From: Posidonia oceanica
Taxonomy: Eukaryota > Streptophyta > Magnoliopsida > Alismatales > Posidoniaceae
DNA length: 64,000 nucleotides
Direction: 5' to 3'
Assembly (NCBI GenBank): GCA_037176725.1
Contig: JAZBRS010000039.1
Location: 22,046,001-22,110,000 of the forward strand
The stretch's first letter is position 1, and every line of letters begins with the position of its first letter. This document shows, in pieces, positions 10,119-21,829 of this stretch. A model generated the notes under the pieces. It made no database searches, was not told the origin of the DNA, and was given only the letters and a program-made list of their open reading frames with translations. The position numbers and the translations under genes are program-made.

Positions 10119-12490
10119 TGTTGACACCCCACTTTTGACCCTTGTTTAGTGGCTCTCTCTCTCTCTCTGGTAGGATGACTTAGAAAACCCACACAAAAAA
10201 CTAGAAAATTAAGACTTAAAACCTAGAAAAACTTACTCCAAAAACCCTAGGAATCTTTGCATGAAGCCTAGGTTAAAAACCTAGAAAACCCTAGGTTAAA
10301 ACCTAGAAACCTACGTCTACTCTCCCCCTTAACCCTAGAAAACTCTAGGATTCACCTCTCCCTTAAAACCCTAGGCTTTGAACTCTAGAACTCTAGGCCC
10401 AATCCACAAAAACCCTAGGATCCCCTCACATAAACCCTAGCCTTTAGCTCCCAAAAACCCTAGAAAAAATCCTAGAAACTCTAGGTCACAGAACCCAAAA
10501 CCCATTTCCAAAACCCACACAAAAGCCAAGCCTAATCCATCTTCCTTTCGTTCTTTCCTTCTTTCTTTCTTTCCTTTCCTTTTCTTTTCTTCTTCTTCTC
10601 CTCTTTTTATTTCTTTTTTCTTTTCTTTTCAAGCCCAAGCCCAACACTCTTCTCCCTTCCTTTCCCTTTTCTTTTATTTCTTCTTTTCAATCCAGCCCAG
10701 CCCACCTCCTCTTTTTTATTTCTTTTTCTTTTTTTTCTTCTTCCAAAGCCCAGCCCACCTCCTCTTTTTTATTTCGTTTCCCTCTTTTCTTCTTCCAAAG
10801 CCCACAGCCTTCTCCCCTTATTTCCTTTTTCCTTTATTCTTCAGCCACAGGCCCGACCCATCTCCAGCCCTCTCCTTCCCCCTTTATTTTTTTTTTCTCT
10901 CCCACCAGCCCATCTCCTCTCCTCCTCTTTTCCCCTTTTTTATTTTCCTTTTTTTCTTTCAGCCACGGGCTCAGCCCATTTCCTCCTTTTCCTTCTCTCC
11001 CTTTTCTTCTTTTTCTTTTTATTTTTCCTACAGCCCACAGTCTGGCCCGTCTCTTCTTCCTCTTCTTCCTTTTCTTTCAGCCAGCCCACCTCCCTTTTTT
11101 TTTCCTTCTTTTCCCTCCATCATCGCCTGTACAGCCAACACTCAACCCCTCTGCACTCACCACCCCTCACAGCAATTCACAGCCGCCGACACTCTACCCT
11201 CTGCCCACTTACTACCCGGCGATTGCCTTACGCCACCATTCGATGTTCACCCCTGCAGAGCCACCTTCGTCGACCTCCCAGAGACTGTTACCACCTGTAG
11301 AGCCACCTTCAGCCCTCCTGCATGCTCCATGCCTGCTTGAGTCGCAAGCCTAGAACAAAACGATCCCTCCTCATCCCTGCCAGAGGTGGAAGCACAGAAT
11401 TCACGAAAAACCCAAGCCAGAACCCAACTCCTTCACACACAGCACAGTAACCTCCGTTTTCCTCTCCAAGCACCCCAGCCACTCACAGCCTCCACAAACA
11501 CCTCCATCCTCTTCCCTAGCCATCCACCAATCTAGAGAGACACCCATAAGCACCCAGAGAGCCACATTCCCAGAGAAGAGCCCAGAAAATCACAGTGCAC
11601 TCAAAAATCCGAACCCCAGTTTCGCACAGCCAAACCAGCTTTTGGATAGCTCCGGACCTTCCTCACGACACCAGGAACCTCCTTAGATCGCGCCACGCCG
11701 TCGAGGACACCTGCAGTGCCGCCGCGACCTCCGCTTGCACTGTCGAAGCCACCTGAGGTCGGTAGCCCTCCTCAGCCATCATCACAAGTAACTGAAGCTA
11801 TATTTAAGCTCCTTGTATGCTTCTCGTGCTTCCTAGGCAATTAGAAATAAGTTTAGGGCTTTAGTGCGCCGTTTCGCCTCCGCCGCTACAGTCGTCTTCT
11901 TCGGCGAGCCTCTACAGCACCGCCACACTCCTGGCCAGCTCCGCTCCTGCTGACCGCACCCCGAGCTTCGCCGGACTTCCGACAGCTCAGCCCAGCACTG
12001 CCCTTGTGCCATCATCGCCTCCTTCGCCTGCACCATCTCCAGCAACTTCTGTAGCATGCCCAGTTTGCATTCAATCATTCATTTAAATTCTGTTTTAAAC
12101 TATATTGCATTGCTGTTTAGTCCAATAACTTGTTTTATTTGCATTTTAGTCCTTCATGCATTTAAATGTCATTTAAGTTGCATTTTAAATCATGTTGCAT
12201 TGCAGTAAAATACATTAGTTTGTTCTAATTGCATATTAGTCCAACAAATGTTAAGATCATTGCATGCTTGCCTGTTTATCTTGCTTTTGCAATTTAGTCC
12301 AATAGTTTATGCTAATTGCATGTTAGTCCTAATTTCAATTGCTTGCCTGCTTGCATGTCTGTCTTGCAATGCAAATAAGTCCACCATGTTTTCTGAACTG
12401 GATGTAGGTCCAAATGCTGCGTACATTCACATTTTCTTTTATCTAGTGTTGCATTGCATTGTTAGTTTACATTGCATTCAAACTGTTGCC
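10119..12490 (+). mobile_element. 3' LTR of element A, 5' portion (interrupted)
   Basis: Starts TGTTGACACCCC immediately after the PPT. Contents in order: a (CT)n run (10141-10165), 'aaaccctagg'-type phrases (10200-10500), a long C/T-rich tract (10540-11100), a GC-rich exon-like block (11100-12060) and a zone rich in ttgcatt and agtcc (12070-12490). The sequence breaks off where another LTR start, TGTAGACACC, appears at 12491; the rest of this LTR is not seen afterward as a separate piece. The open frames within it are composition artefacts. Confidence 0.8.
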
Positions 12491-15400
12491 TGTAGACACC
12501 CCATTTTTTTTCAATTTTTTGTGCTGTGGAATCTCTCTTTGGTGGCTTCAAACTAAACCCTAAACTCCAAACCCTAAATCCAAACCAAACCCTAAACCTT
12601 AAACCCTAAACCCATTCAAAACCCAAACCAAACCCTAAACCCTAAACCTTAAACCCTAAACCCATTCAAAACCCAAATCCCAAAACCAACCTAAAACCAA
12701 AATCCCTCACCAAGGCCAAGCCCAATCCACCTTCCTCCCTTTCTTTCTTTCCCTTCTTTTTAAACCCACACAAGCCCAACCCAACTCTTCTCCCCTTCTT
12801 CATTTTCTTCCTTTTCCTTCTTATTTTCCACACAAACCCAACAGCAAGCCCAAGCCCATCTCCCTTCCTCTTTCCCTTCTTTCTTTCTTTCTTTCCTTCA
12901 TTCATTCTTTCTTTCTTTTCTTTTTTCCACATCCGGCCCAACCCATCCCCTCCTCCTTTTTTCTTGCCTTTTTTTCTACTGTGCTCACAGCCTAGCCCAC
13001 CTCCTCCCTTTTCTCTTCTTCCTTCTCTTTTTTCTTCCTCCTCTTCTCTTCTCCCCCTCATAGACAGCAAACGACAGCCCCCCCATGATCTCCCTCCATT
13101 TTCAAACCTCCTGACAGCCACCCATGCACCCACGACCTCCATCACTCCCTCTCCACCATGCCCTGCCACTCATGGCCGACGACCAGCTCCCTTGACCACT
13201 ACCAGCCAGCAAACAGCCAGAGGACCAATACACCAAAACCAGGGGGAAGCCAAGAGAAGGAACGGTTGGAAAAAAGTTGGAAGTGCTAGAGAAGAGAGTG
13301 AGAAATCACCCAGAGAAGCTAACACCCATTCACCTAAGAGAATTCACCTAAGAATCCACCAGAAACCACCCTCAAACCCAACGCCTCCAGAACAGCCATC
13401 TCCAGCCCCAAACCAGCCCCACAGCTCTCACCATCCACCCAAACCTCTCCAGTAGACTCCCTGAGCTTCCACCTTCCCAAGCCTACCCACACTTTAGCCC
13501 GACACCCCTTATAGAAGCCACAGTCCACCACAAACACCTGCATCCTCATCTGACCCAGAAACTCCAAAAGCCTCCACTCCAGTTGAACTGCCCCATCACC
13601 CTCACTGACCCTCCACCAAGTCACCGGAGGCTCCCTTTCAGCCTGGAGAGCAATAGACCGCCGAAGCAGCCAACCACCACAGTCCGACTCCTAAAAAACC
13701 CAACTCCACCCTCGAGCCAACAAACTCATCTCCGATTGGCCCCTGAGCTCTGGTGGAACTCCACCAACTCCCCCCAAGCTCCGCGCACCGCCGAGGACGC
13801 CCGCGGCACCATCACTACCTCCGCCAGTTGCACCACGACCCATTGAGGTCGGGGGACCGTTCCAGCCACGTGCGTAGGTAAACGGCGTTACCCCTATTTT
13901 AGTTTAGCTCCGCTTGTGCTTCCTAGGGTTTTAGAACTTAGTTTAGGCCTCTGGTCGGCCGAGTTGTCACCGCCACCCAGTCGTCTTCTCTGGCGAGCAG
14001 TAGCAGCACCGTCGCGCTCCCGGCCCGCTTCAGCTCTGCCGACCACTCCCCGAGCTTCGCCGGAGTCCCAAGAGTCTGTCCCAACCTCCAGCCAGCGCCA
14101 CCGTCACCTCCTGCGCCCATGCCACCCTTTGCAAGCTCTACAGAGCTCTACCTCCGCTACCCGGCCGCCACAGCCACCGTCATGCGCCGTCGACCGTCCC
14201 CTGAGCTCCGGGGAGGTCCCCTCCAGCCTCCGGCAGCCTCCGCTCCGCCGTGGCCCGCTTCCTTCTCCGGCGCAGGGGGCTGCAGCTCGCAACTACTGTA
14301 GAACTGTAGCTAAATAAAGTTCTAATTTTTATGTTAGTTGATGCATTGAAATTAATTCCTACAGTTTATTTTTATTGCTTTCAGGTCCTGTTGTAGTTTA
14401 AGTTTCATTTAAATTCTGATTTAAACTATATTGCATTACATTTAACTTCTGTAGTTTATTTTATTTATGTTTCAGTCCTCTGTTTGTTTATCAATCATTT
14501 AATTTCCAAGTTTACCATACTGCATTGCATGTTTTATTCTGTGTTTTATTTTTATTACTTTCAGGTCCTCTGTCAATTGATGTTTGATTTATTTCTGCAT
14601 TTAAACCTTATTACATTACTTTAAAGTCCTCTGTTTAATTTAAATTGCATTTGAGTCCAGTTTCAGTTGATGAATGTCATTTAATTCTCATTTTATCTTA
14701 CTGCATTGCAATGAGGCCTCTGAATTTATTTTATTTGCATTGTAGTCCTCTATTGGTTGGAAAATCATTTAATTTACATTCCTATCTTACTGCATTGCAT
14801 TTAAGTCTCTTATTTAACTTAAATTGCACTTAGGTCCACAATCAGTTGATAGAAATCATTTAATTTGCATGTTTATCGTACTGCATTGCATTTTAATCCT
14901 TAGTTTTAGTTTATTTACACATCAGTCCAGCATCAGTTGATGTCTCATTTAATTTTGCATTAAAACTTTATTGCATTGCATTTAAACACTCCGTTTTAGT
15001 TTATTTGCATCTGAGTCCTGTTCAGTTGTTAGATTTCATTTAAATAATGTTTTAAACCATATTGCATTGCTGTTTAGTCCAATAACATGTTTTATTTGCA
15101 TTTTAGTCCTTTATGCATTTAAATGTCATGTTAGTTGCATTTTAAACCACATTGCATTGTTTTAAAAGTCCAACAGTTTTGCTAAATTGCATGTCAGTCC
15201 ACATTGTCAACTGTTGCTTGTTTGCATACCTATTTTGCATTATACTTAGGCCCTGCATGTTTTTGAAAACTGCATTTAGGTCCTTTCTTGTATTATTGCA
15301 TGCATATCTTGCCATTAATGTTGCATTTAGCCATTGCTTGCATATTACTCTATTGCATCTCATTTCTGCATGCATTTGCCCTGTTGCATTGCCCTTTTGC

Positions 15401-16536
15401 CATGTTTTTGCATATAGGCTCCTGCAGTTATTTTATTTGCACTTAGGTCCCTGCATTTGCATTCTTGCATGCATAGCACCTTTATGCCTTTGCATATAGT
15501 TCCCTTGCACTCATTTGAGCACCCTTAGCCTCATTGTATGTAGGACACCCTGTATTGCACACACATAGGGGTAATTTACACTTAGACCTCCACTTAGATC
15601 ACTTTTTCTGGTTCTTGAGCCTTCTAACTTGAAACCTGAATAACTTTTGATCGGACCATTGGATCTTCACGATCTAACTATCCAGGTCTTCCTGGTTGAA
15701 TGATCTTCCTTTCTAACCAAAGTTATCTCAGATCAGGCCTCATATCCTCAAGATAAGCCCATCTGAATCACTACATAGCACTCATTGCCTAATCATTTGC
15801 ATTGCATGCATCGTTTTCGAGATTTGCTTTCTCGTACATGTAGATTAGGCTTTAGCACCCCTGCTTTCGTTTTCCCTGTTACATGCCGCCTCGCATTTGC
15901 ATGGTTTACCGCTGTTTTGTTTTATCGCCTGCATTTGTATTTAGGGCAGTGATGCTTACTGTCTGGAGTTCTTACGAACAAAGGCTTGCCCGTTCGGAAC
16001 ACTGACAGCGCTGCTGAGCACATAGATTGCACGTTTAATTCCCTGCATGCATTTCAACACTTAGAGCACACATTTGAGCATGTAATTAAGTATTCAAGGC
16101 ATTTAGGCATTCACATCATGCATTTTCCGACGTATGCGAGCGTAAGCCTAGAAAGACCGATTCTCAGACGTATCGGGGGTGCCTAACACCTTCCCCATGC
16201 GTAACAGGAGTCCTTGCCCTTTCTCTTGGTGCGTAATGACCATATCGCCCTTATCCTAGGCATGAGTCACATTTGCATAGCATTTGCATTCTTTTCTCTT
16301 TCTTTCTTTCCCTTTTGCATGGTTTCTCATGCTTTCCCTGGTTTTCCTTGTCTCCCAATTTAATAGACACGTTGGCGACTCTGATTTAGTCTTATCTTTG
16401 TTTTTTTCTCTTTTTCCAGCGTTTCCGAGTAGAGCATCCCTCCTCGGGTTCTACCGCTAATAGTGAACCTAATTCCGATCGGTGCACGCGAGCTTTGGCA
16501 TCGTGCATGGATGATCCGAATTTCAGGATTACTACA
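12491..16536 (+). mobile_element. Second plus-strand LTR of the long family (4046 bp)
   Basis: Starts TGTAGACACCCC and ends GGATTACTACA. Internal order matches the complete LTR at 21830-27578 read on its minus strand: C/T tract, GC-rich block (13080-14300), ttgcatt/agtcc zone (14340-15500), then the conserved 3' part with tgatgcttactgtctggagtt (15950), the GGTGCCTAACACC box (16176) and ttggcgactctg (16370). It begins inside the 3' LTR of element A but has no matching 5-bp duplication (ttgcc before, gtggc after), so it may be a recombinant of two LTRs. Confidence 0.75.
12548..12672 (+). repeat. Telomere-like CCCTAAA cluster inside LTR
   Basis: Around ten degenerate CCCTAAA/CCTTAAA motifs, arranged as two similar ~55-bp halves, each ending aaacccattcaaaaccc. 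This is not a true telomere: the motifs are irregular and sit about 60 bp inside an LTR. They could be chance A/C-rich composition or a remnant of interstitial telomeric sequence. Confidence 0.7.
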
Positions 16537-16545
16537 GTGGCGACT
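16537..16545 (+). promoter_or_regulatory. Truncated primer-binding-site-like sequence after LTR end
   Basis: gTGGCGACT follows the LTR end at once and matches the start of the Ogre-type primer site (TGGCGACTCTG...). The next bases belong to the short-family LTR. This hints that the LTR ending at 16536 was once a 5' LTR whose internal region is lost. Confidence 0.4.
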
Positions 16546-17076
16546 CGAATCACTAGATCGATGGCAGGGTGCCGTCTAGCGGCTCCCTCGTGTCACGTAA
16601 GCGTTATTCCTTTCCTTCAAAACAAAGTAAATAGATCTGGATTAGTTCGTGTAGTAAGCGGTAGTAGAAATAAACAGAAAAAGTAACATAAACAAAAGAA
16701 ACTAATACTAACCGGGGGTTGTTCCCCGCATGCATATGCTATGGGTCCTATGCTAAGGAATGCAATATGAATTAAAAAGTAGATTGGAAGAATACTCCCT
16801 TCACTCTCGTGCTGTATGTAGTGGAGTAGAAGTGGAGACACAGTCGGAGCTCTGGTTTGGCTCAACATCTCTAGGACCTAGGGTTTCTGGATTGAAAGTG
16901 GAAGCTAGGATTCCTCTTTTGAAGATGGGGGGTAGAGTTTCTGGGTTGAAAACTCTAGCTCTCTGAATGTGAAAGCTCAAAATCTTAAAAATCTAAAGGG
17001 AATTTCTCTCTCTTGAACTAACAGGGAGTGTTTTTCTCACAATTGACCGAGGCTTCAAACACTGACTCACAGGGTC

Positions 17077-17084
17077 TATTTATA
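17077..17084 (-). promoter_or_regulatory. TATA box of short-family LTR
   Basis: Minus strand CTATAAATAGA, a canonical plant TATA box, about 0.76 kb inside the LTR from its U3 end. The D copy keeps it at 48816-48823. Transcription would start some 30 bases further left. Confidence 0.7.
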
Positions 17085-17228
17085 GACTCCAGGGGTGTGG
17101 GTGGTTGACACATAGAAGTTTCTAGAAGAAAAGTGGCAGTTATGGTCAGTCGCCACATGGGTAGGTGCTTAAGACTAGCAACTGCCCAAGCAAACGTAGG
17201 GAAAACCGTAGAAATTCGGTTGATAGAG

Positions 17229-17360
17229 GCCACGATCGTTAGTCGCCGGTTATGTTGGCGTCTATTGGTCAAGGGATTGTGGAGAATAACCATTGCAGTT
17301 CCACGATCGTTAGTCGCCAGTTAGGTTGGCGTCTAGCTGTCGTGGGGATCGTGGGAGATA
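17229..17360 (-). repeat. 70-bp direct repeat in U3 of short-family LTR
   Basis: cacgatcgttagtcgcc recurs at 17231 and 17301, exactly 70 bp apart, each followed by a (t/g)ttggcgtct phrase and a tggggatcgtgg-like stretch. The D copy has three such units (about 48968-49170). They lie upstream of the TATA box, a position typical of LTR enhancer repeats. Confidence 0.75.
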
Positions 17361-17841
17361 ACCATAAAGAACAACTGCCAGAGGTGGTTAATGGAGCCCA
17401 CGACAGTTAGTCGCCTGCCACGATGACGTCTAGGTTAGTCGCCTGTTCAAAGGGCGCCTAACCACGTCGCCTCCCCAGCTGGCAACTAGCAAGCTCAGTT
17501 CATTCCTAGCTCTAGCTCTTAGGTTTTATCCAGAGAAAACATGATAAAAGGCCGGGAAACTTCAGATATCTCATGAAATCATAAAAATATCTTCTTTAAC
17601 TCAAATCTGCCAAGGATTTGAGTGGGATAAAGTGTGCTCAAGGTACTTGGACTTGCCACGAGTCAGAGTGCATCAGCTCTACCACAACCAACAACTAAGT
17701 CATGTAAAATCAAGCATTGTGTTTAAGTAAATCATGAAAAAGCTAGAAAATATGTTATTAAGCCTTAGTTGTGTGATCTGGGTGCCTCAGAAGTTCCTAT
17801 CCTCTATGAACTCTGGGAAATGCGAAAATGGGATATCTACA

Positions 17842-20365
17842 GTTGCCACCTAATTTATTAAAACGGGAAAACTAGGAAAATCGTATAAGGAAGGTGTAGA
17901 GAAAACCTATGCATTTTGAAAGCTTGCAAAATCCAATGCAAATGTGAAACACAAAGTCAATGCGGTCTAGAGAAAGGGTAAGGATTCCTATTACGTACGG
18001 GGAAGGTGTTAGGCACCCCCGACACGCTCGAGGAATCGGTCTTTCTTGGCTTTTCCACTCTTGTGTGGCAAATGTTGGCAAATGAATGCCAGTTTATATT
18101 CGCCCTAAGGCGGTATGCAACATGCAATTATAAGCCATGCGAAGCTTAACAAACCTTGTTTAAGAGTGATTAATTAATGATAAAACGTTGTAAAGAGGCG
18201 ATAAACAACAAGGGAAATGAAACTGTAACTGAAAGAGTTGAATAAAACAAGCGAAAAGCGATTGCAGGGGTGGCTAAGCCTACTGCCTGGATCACAACAT
18301 GGGTCACTGGCTAGTGTGGCGGTTGTGCTTGTCATCGATGGGACTGGCGACAGAGGCATAAACCCTACTCCCCAAATAGCAGCAATCATCGCTGCAAAAA
18401 TAGGTATAAAACTATGCGATATTGAAGATTGAAATGCAGGTAACAAGCCTAACATCAAAATTAGTATGAAAGCAAGTCAGGTAAATAAAGCGGCAAAGCG
18501 GCAAACAGGTGGCCCGCTCACCACTTGGATTGCAGGGCAGGTCACCACTGAGAGTAGCAACCAACCCAGTTGCCACAGTGAGTGGCACTCAGGCTGGTCG
18601 CCGCTGCATCAGGCGACACGGCCATGCATAGTGTTCCGAAGTAGTGGCTTTCATGGCCAAAAACAAGGTGGACAATCAAAGTAAAACTTGAAACCAAGCA
18701 CATGGAGTTAAAGTTGGCACATCCAGGAATAAAAGCTTGCATTCAAACTGTAAAATGGACAAGTGGGTCACGAGATACAGTGGCTTTAAGTTGGCTGGAG
18801 GGCTGACTCGAGTTGCAGCCGAGTTGCCGGTAACATCGGCGACAGACTTGCAACTCTAGTAGCTCAAACAACCAAGTTCAAGGCCAAATCAAGAACCCAT
18901 GTCAAAGCGAAATGGCAATCTAACTGTGCAATCATGTAGAGCTAACATCTAGGATCACAAATTTGTAACAAACATATGAAATGGAACTTTTAGTCGGCTA
19001 GAGCAGTGGCTCAAAGTTCGGCCGGCAGGCAGTGGGTGTTGCAGGTTAGTCACCGCTCACGTTGGTGGCTGACCTGGCAGTCTGTTCACCGGACTTCAAC
19101 GCTGCAATTCGCCGCTTGGGTGTAGCCTAAAATGTCATGGAAGGTTGGGGAAGCACGACGGCATTCCCATGAACCCCACCACACATTCGGTGTGGAAAGT
19201 GGTGGCTTGAGGAGCTCCACCCATCTCCTCCACTTTATGCTGCTGAAGCTCGCCGAACACCGTCCATAAGGTAGCTGAAGGCTCGAGGAATTGGCTAGGA
19301 AGCATCGTGGCGTGGAGGAGGATGCGAGGAAGCACTCGCAGGCCAAGGAGAGAGACTCGTTCCTCTATCCCACCTCCGCCGGTGTTGCCATGCATCATCG
19401 GCCGTTGGGTCGGTCGAGAGCGCAAACATGCAAACAACTAATGTAGAAAGGAAAGGAAGAGGTTCGGGAAGCTTCCCGGACTCTCAAACATGCAAGGTGT
19501 TGAGGTATTCTACCTCTGTGGCTCGCCGAAGTTGGCAGATGGCGTTGGAGAGGTTCGCCGGAGTTGGAGAAGAAGGCATCGGCGAAGCTCAGAAAGGTTC
19601 TGGGATGCTTGGGATCGCACAAGGGGAGTTTGGGAAAGCTCTGGGATCACTCAATTTGCTCTGGATTCGAGTGCGGTGTCGAGTGTGTGTGTGTGAGAGT
19701 GAGAACGGTCCGCGGTTCTATCAACGGTGGTGGGTTTTGTTGGGTTCACAAGGCCGTAGACAGTGGGTGCTGTGAGGCAAAATAGAACAGGAAATGCGGA
19801 GAAGTAAGTGGGCTTGTCAGGTGAGTAAGTGGCTGGGCGAGGGAGGACGATGAAGTCGTCGATGGCAGGCTGCTGGCGAAGCCGTTGGAAAGAAATGTGA
19901 GGGGCAAGTGGCCGGCGAGGTGAGTAATTGCGGCTAGAGAAGTTAGTGAGGTTCGTCGGCTAGTGGGTGGAGTGAAGTGACGATAGTAAGTGGGAAGGGG
20001 ATGGTTGGCAGGAGGTGAGGTCGGTGGAGACCGACAGTGGCCGCGTGGGAAGGATTTGGGCGGTGGTCTGAGTTGCAGTTGAGTCGCCAGTAGCCGTGGT
20101 GCCAAACTTGATCGCTGCTAAGAGTTGCGACAGGGTCTAGTCGCCTCTACATGTGGCTACTGAGCGTGCAACTTAGTGGACTGGGCTTCTATTGGGCTTG
20201 TGTTGGATTTGTGTTGTTTTAAATTCTGTGTTGATTTGTGAAAATAGAAATGGTTGGTTTTGAATTGGTTTTGGGTAGGGTTTGGAATAGGATTTGCCAT
20301 GCCATCTTCTGAGCAAGCTTCCAGAGATTCTCCAACTAAAAGTTTGTCAAAATGGGGTGTCTACA
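17842..20365 (-). mobile_element. 3' LTR of element C (truncated at its 3' end)
   Basis: Minus strand; starts TGTAGACACCCCATTTTG at 20365 beside the PPT and matches the 5' LTR at 44886-47558 throughout. The last ~165 bp, beyond the internal ggtggcgactc motif, are missing where the short-family LTR abuts at 17841. It includes a GC-rich block (19000-20130) and the conserved GGTGTTAGGCACC box (about 18008). In a hand-compared stretch (18466-18670 against 45670-45874) I count about 16 differences in roughly 205 bases, nearly all transitions. Confidence 0.85.
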
Positions 20366-20379
20366 AATGCCCCTCCCTG
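20366..20379 (-). promoter_or_regulatory. Polypurine tract of element C
   Basis: Minus strand TCAGGGAGGGGCATT just before the LTR start at 20365; the same form as in element A. Confidence 0.85.
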
Positions 20380-20929
20380 AGCAAGGTCAAGTGTAGCGAG
20401 ACTATGGCTCAGGGTAGACAAGACACATCACCCGACACCGGCAGGAGCACAAATGCTATCGGCATGAGTCACTTATTCGATAGATGCACCGAAATTCATG
20501 ACTCATTGCCGCAATGCAATATGCAGATGCAGTTGCTGATGCGAATGCTGATGCAATGCATGCTAATGTAACTATCTAGCACATGATGTTATCAATAAAG
20601 AAATGCAAGGTTGATGCAAAGGGATGCTAGAAGGGCTGCGGTGCAATGCAAAAATTTGGCTGCTAGTCCAAATTTACGCAAATGGTGGCACCAGACAAGA
20701 CTAACGGGCTTCTTATCTGGGTAGTGAGGGCTGCCAGCCTGGAGGGGGAAAAGAGATAGCTTGTCCTTGCTCGAGGAAGCAAGCGAAATGGCTAGGGCCG
20801 CGCAAAGTAAAAGTGGCAAAGGTTTTGAAAATGCGCGAGAGAAGAGGGGCATCTTCTTCACCCGAGAAGGCATGCGGGACTTCGTCTGCCTAGAACGAAG
20901 TCGCACAAAGGATGATGATAGGTGAGTTC
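20380..20929 (-). other. Pre-PPT 3' untranslated region of element C
   Basis: Noncoding. It matches 9591-10105 of element A in the same order (gacgaagtcc, gcggccctagcca, ggacaagctatctct, ataagtgactcatgcc). A 156-codon open frame lies here on the minus strand but is not open in element A and has no recognised domain, so it is not called a gene. Confidence 0.6.
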
Positions 20930-21829
20930 CGAACCTAATGACTAGAAAGGATGAGTTTCGAATCCTCAATTGAGGCAAGTGATAAGTTTTCGGACTTATC
21001 GGCCAGATGTGATGGTTTCGGAGCATCAATCGAAGGGTTGCAAGTGCAGATGATAAGATCATGGACTTATCGGCCAGAGGTGACGGTTTCAGAGCATCAG
21101 CCGATGGTTACAAATGCAGATGATAAGATCACAGACTTATCAGCCAGAGGTGATGGTTTTGGAGCATCAGCCGAAGGTTGTAATTGCAGATGATAAGATA
21201 ACGGGCTTATCGGCCAGAGGTGATGGTCACAAGACATCAGCCGAAGATTGCAAATGTAGATGATAAGATAACGGACTTATCGGTCAGAGGTGATGGTTAC
21301 TGGACATCAGCCGAAGATTGCAAATGCAGATGATAAGATAACAGACTTATCGGCCAGAGGTGATGGTTTCAGAGCATCAGTGGAAGATTGCAAATGTAGA
21401 TGATAAGATAACGGACTTATCAGCTAGAGGTGATGGTTTCGGAGCATCAGCCGAAGGGTGCAAATGCAGATGATAAGATAACGGCCTTATTGGCCAGAGG
21501 TGATGGTTTCGGTGCATCAGCCGAAGATTGCAAATGCAGATGATAAGATATCGGTCTTATCGGCCAGAGGTGATGGTTACTGGACATCAGCCGAAGATTG
21601 CAAATGCAAATGATAAGATAACGGACTTATCGGCCAGAGGTGATGGTTTCGGAGCATCTGTCGAAGGGTGCAAATGCAGATGATAAGATCATGGACTTAT
21701 CGGCCAGAGGTGATGGTTTCAGAGCATCAGCCGAAGAGTTTGCAATTGCAGATGATAAGATAACGGACTTATTGGCCAGAGGTGATGGTTTCGTAGCATT
21801 AGCCGAAGGGTGCAAATGCAGATGATAAG
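20930..21829 (-). repeat. 70-bp tandem array of element C, distal part
   Basis: About twelve units with a strict 70-bp step: the phrase tgataagata recurs at 21121, 21191, 21261, 21331, 21401, 21471 and so on. Each unit contains gacttatcggccagaggtg and gagcatcagccgaag. One unit is 72 bp. The array continues beyond the LTR insertion at 27584-29412. Confidence 0.95.
21825..21829. repeat. Target-site duplication, left copy (ataag)
   Basis: ATAAG directly left of the solo LTR; the right copy at 27579-27583 reads ACAAG. Together they rebuild the array unit (gatgataagataacgg) without gap. Confidence 0.75.

Larger units (their letters stand above)
2894..12490 (+). mobile_element. Element A: Ty3/gypsy Tat/Ogre-like retrotransposon, 5' part outside window
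   Basis: Plus-strand element with RT, RNase H, archaeal-type RNase H, integrase, additional ORF, tandem array, polypurine tract and start of the 3' LTR, in the order typical of Tat-lineage elements. The 5' LTR, gag and protease are absent because a foreign LTR (1-2893) enters in mid-RT and the rest lies left of the window. The 3' LTR begins at 10119 and is interrupted at 12490. From 3006 to 5723 the reading frame never shifts but contains about nine premature stops before its natural end, so the copy is dead yet structurally well kept. Element C is its closest relative here, sharing protein sequence, spacer structure and the additional ORF. Confidence 0.85.
16546..17841 (-). mobile_element. 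Short-family LTR, minus strand (about 1.3 kb, solo)
   Basis: Closely similar to the 3' LTR of element D (48291-49653). On the minus strand it begins TGTAGATATCCCATTTTCGC at 17841; its other end, near gaatcacta at 16546, is inferred from where similarity with the D copy stops. No internal region is attached on either side, so it appears to be solo. It abuts the truncated 3' LTR of element C. No target duplication could be matched (left cgact, right gttgc), so the junction was probably rearranged. Confidence 0.75.

Noticed and set aside
12548..12672. True telomere or chromosome end
   Set aside because: Motifs are irregular, only ~120 bp long and embedded within an LTR.
12964..14317. Pro/Ser/Thr-rich ORFs as host proteins
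   Set aside because: They lie in the GC-rich block of an LTR, change frame between LTR copies and match no family.
16537..16541. gtggc as target duplication of LTR 12491-16536
   Set aside because: The five bases before 12491 are ttgcc and do not match.
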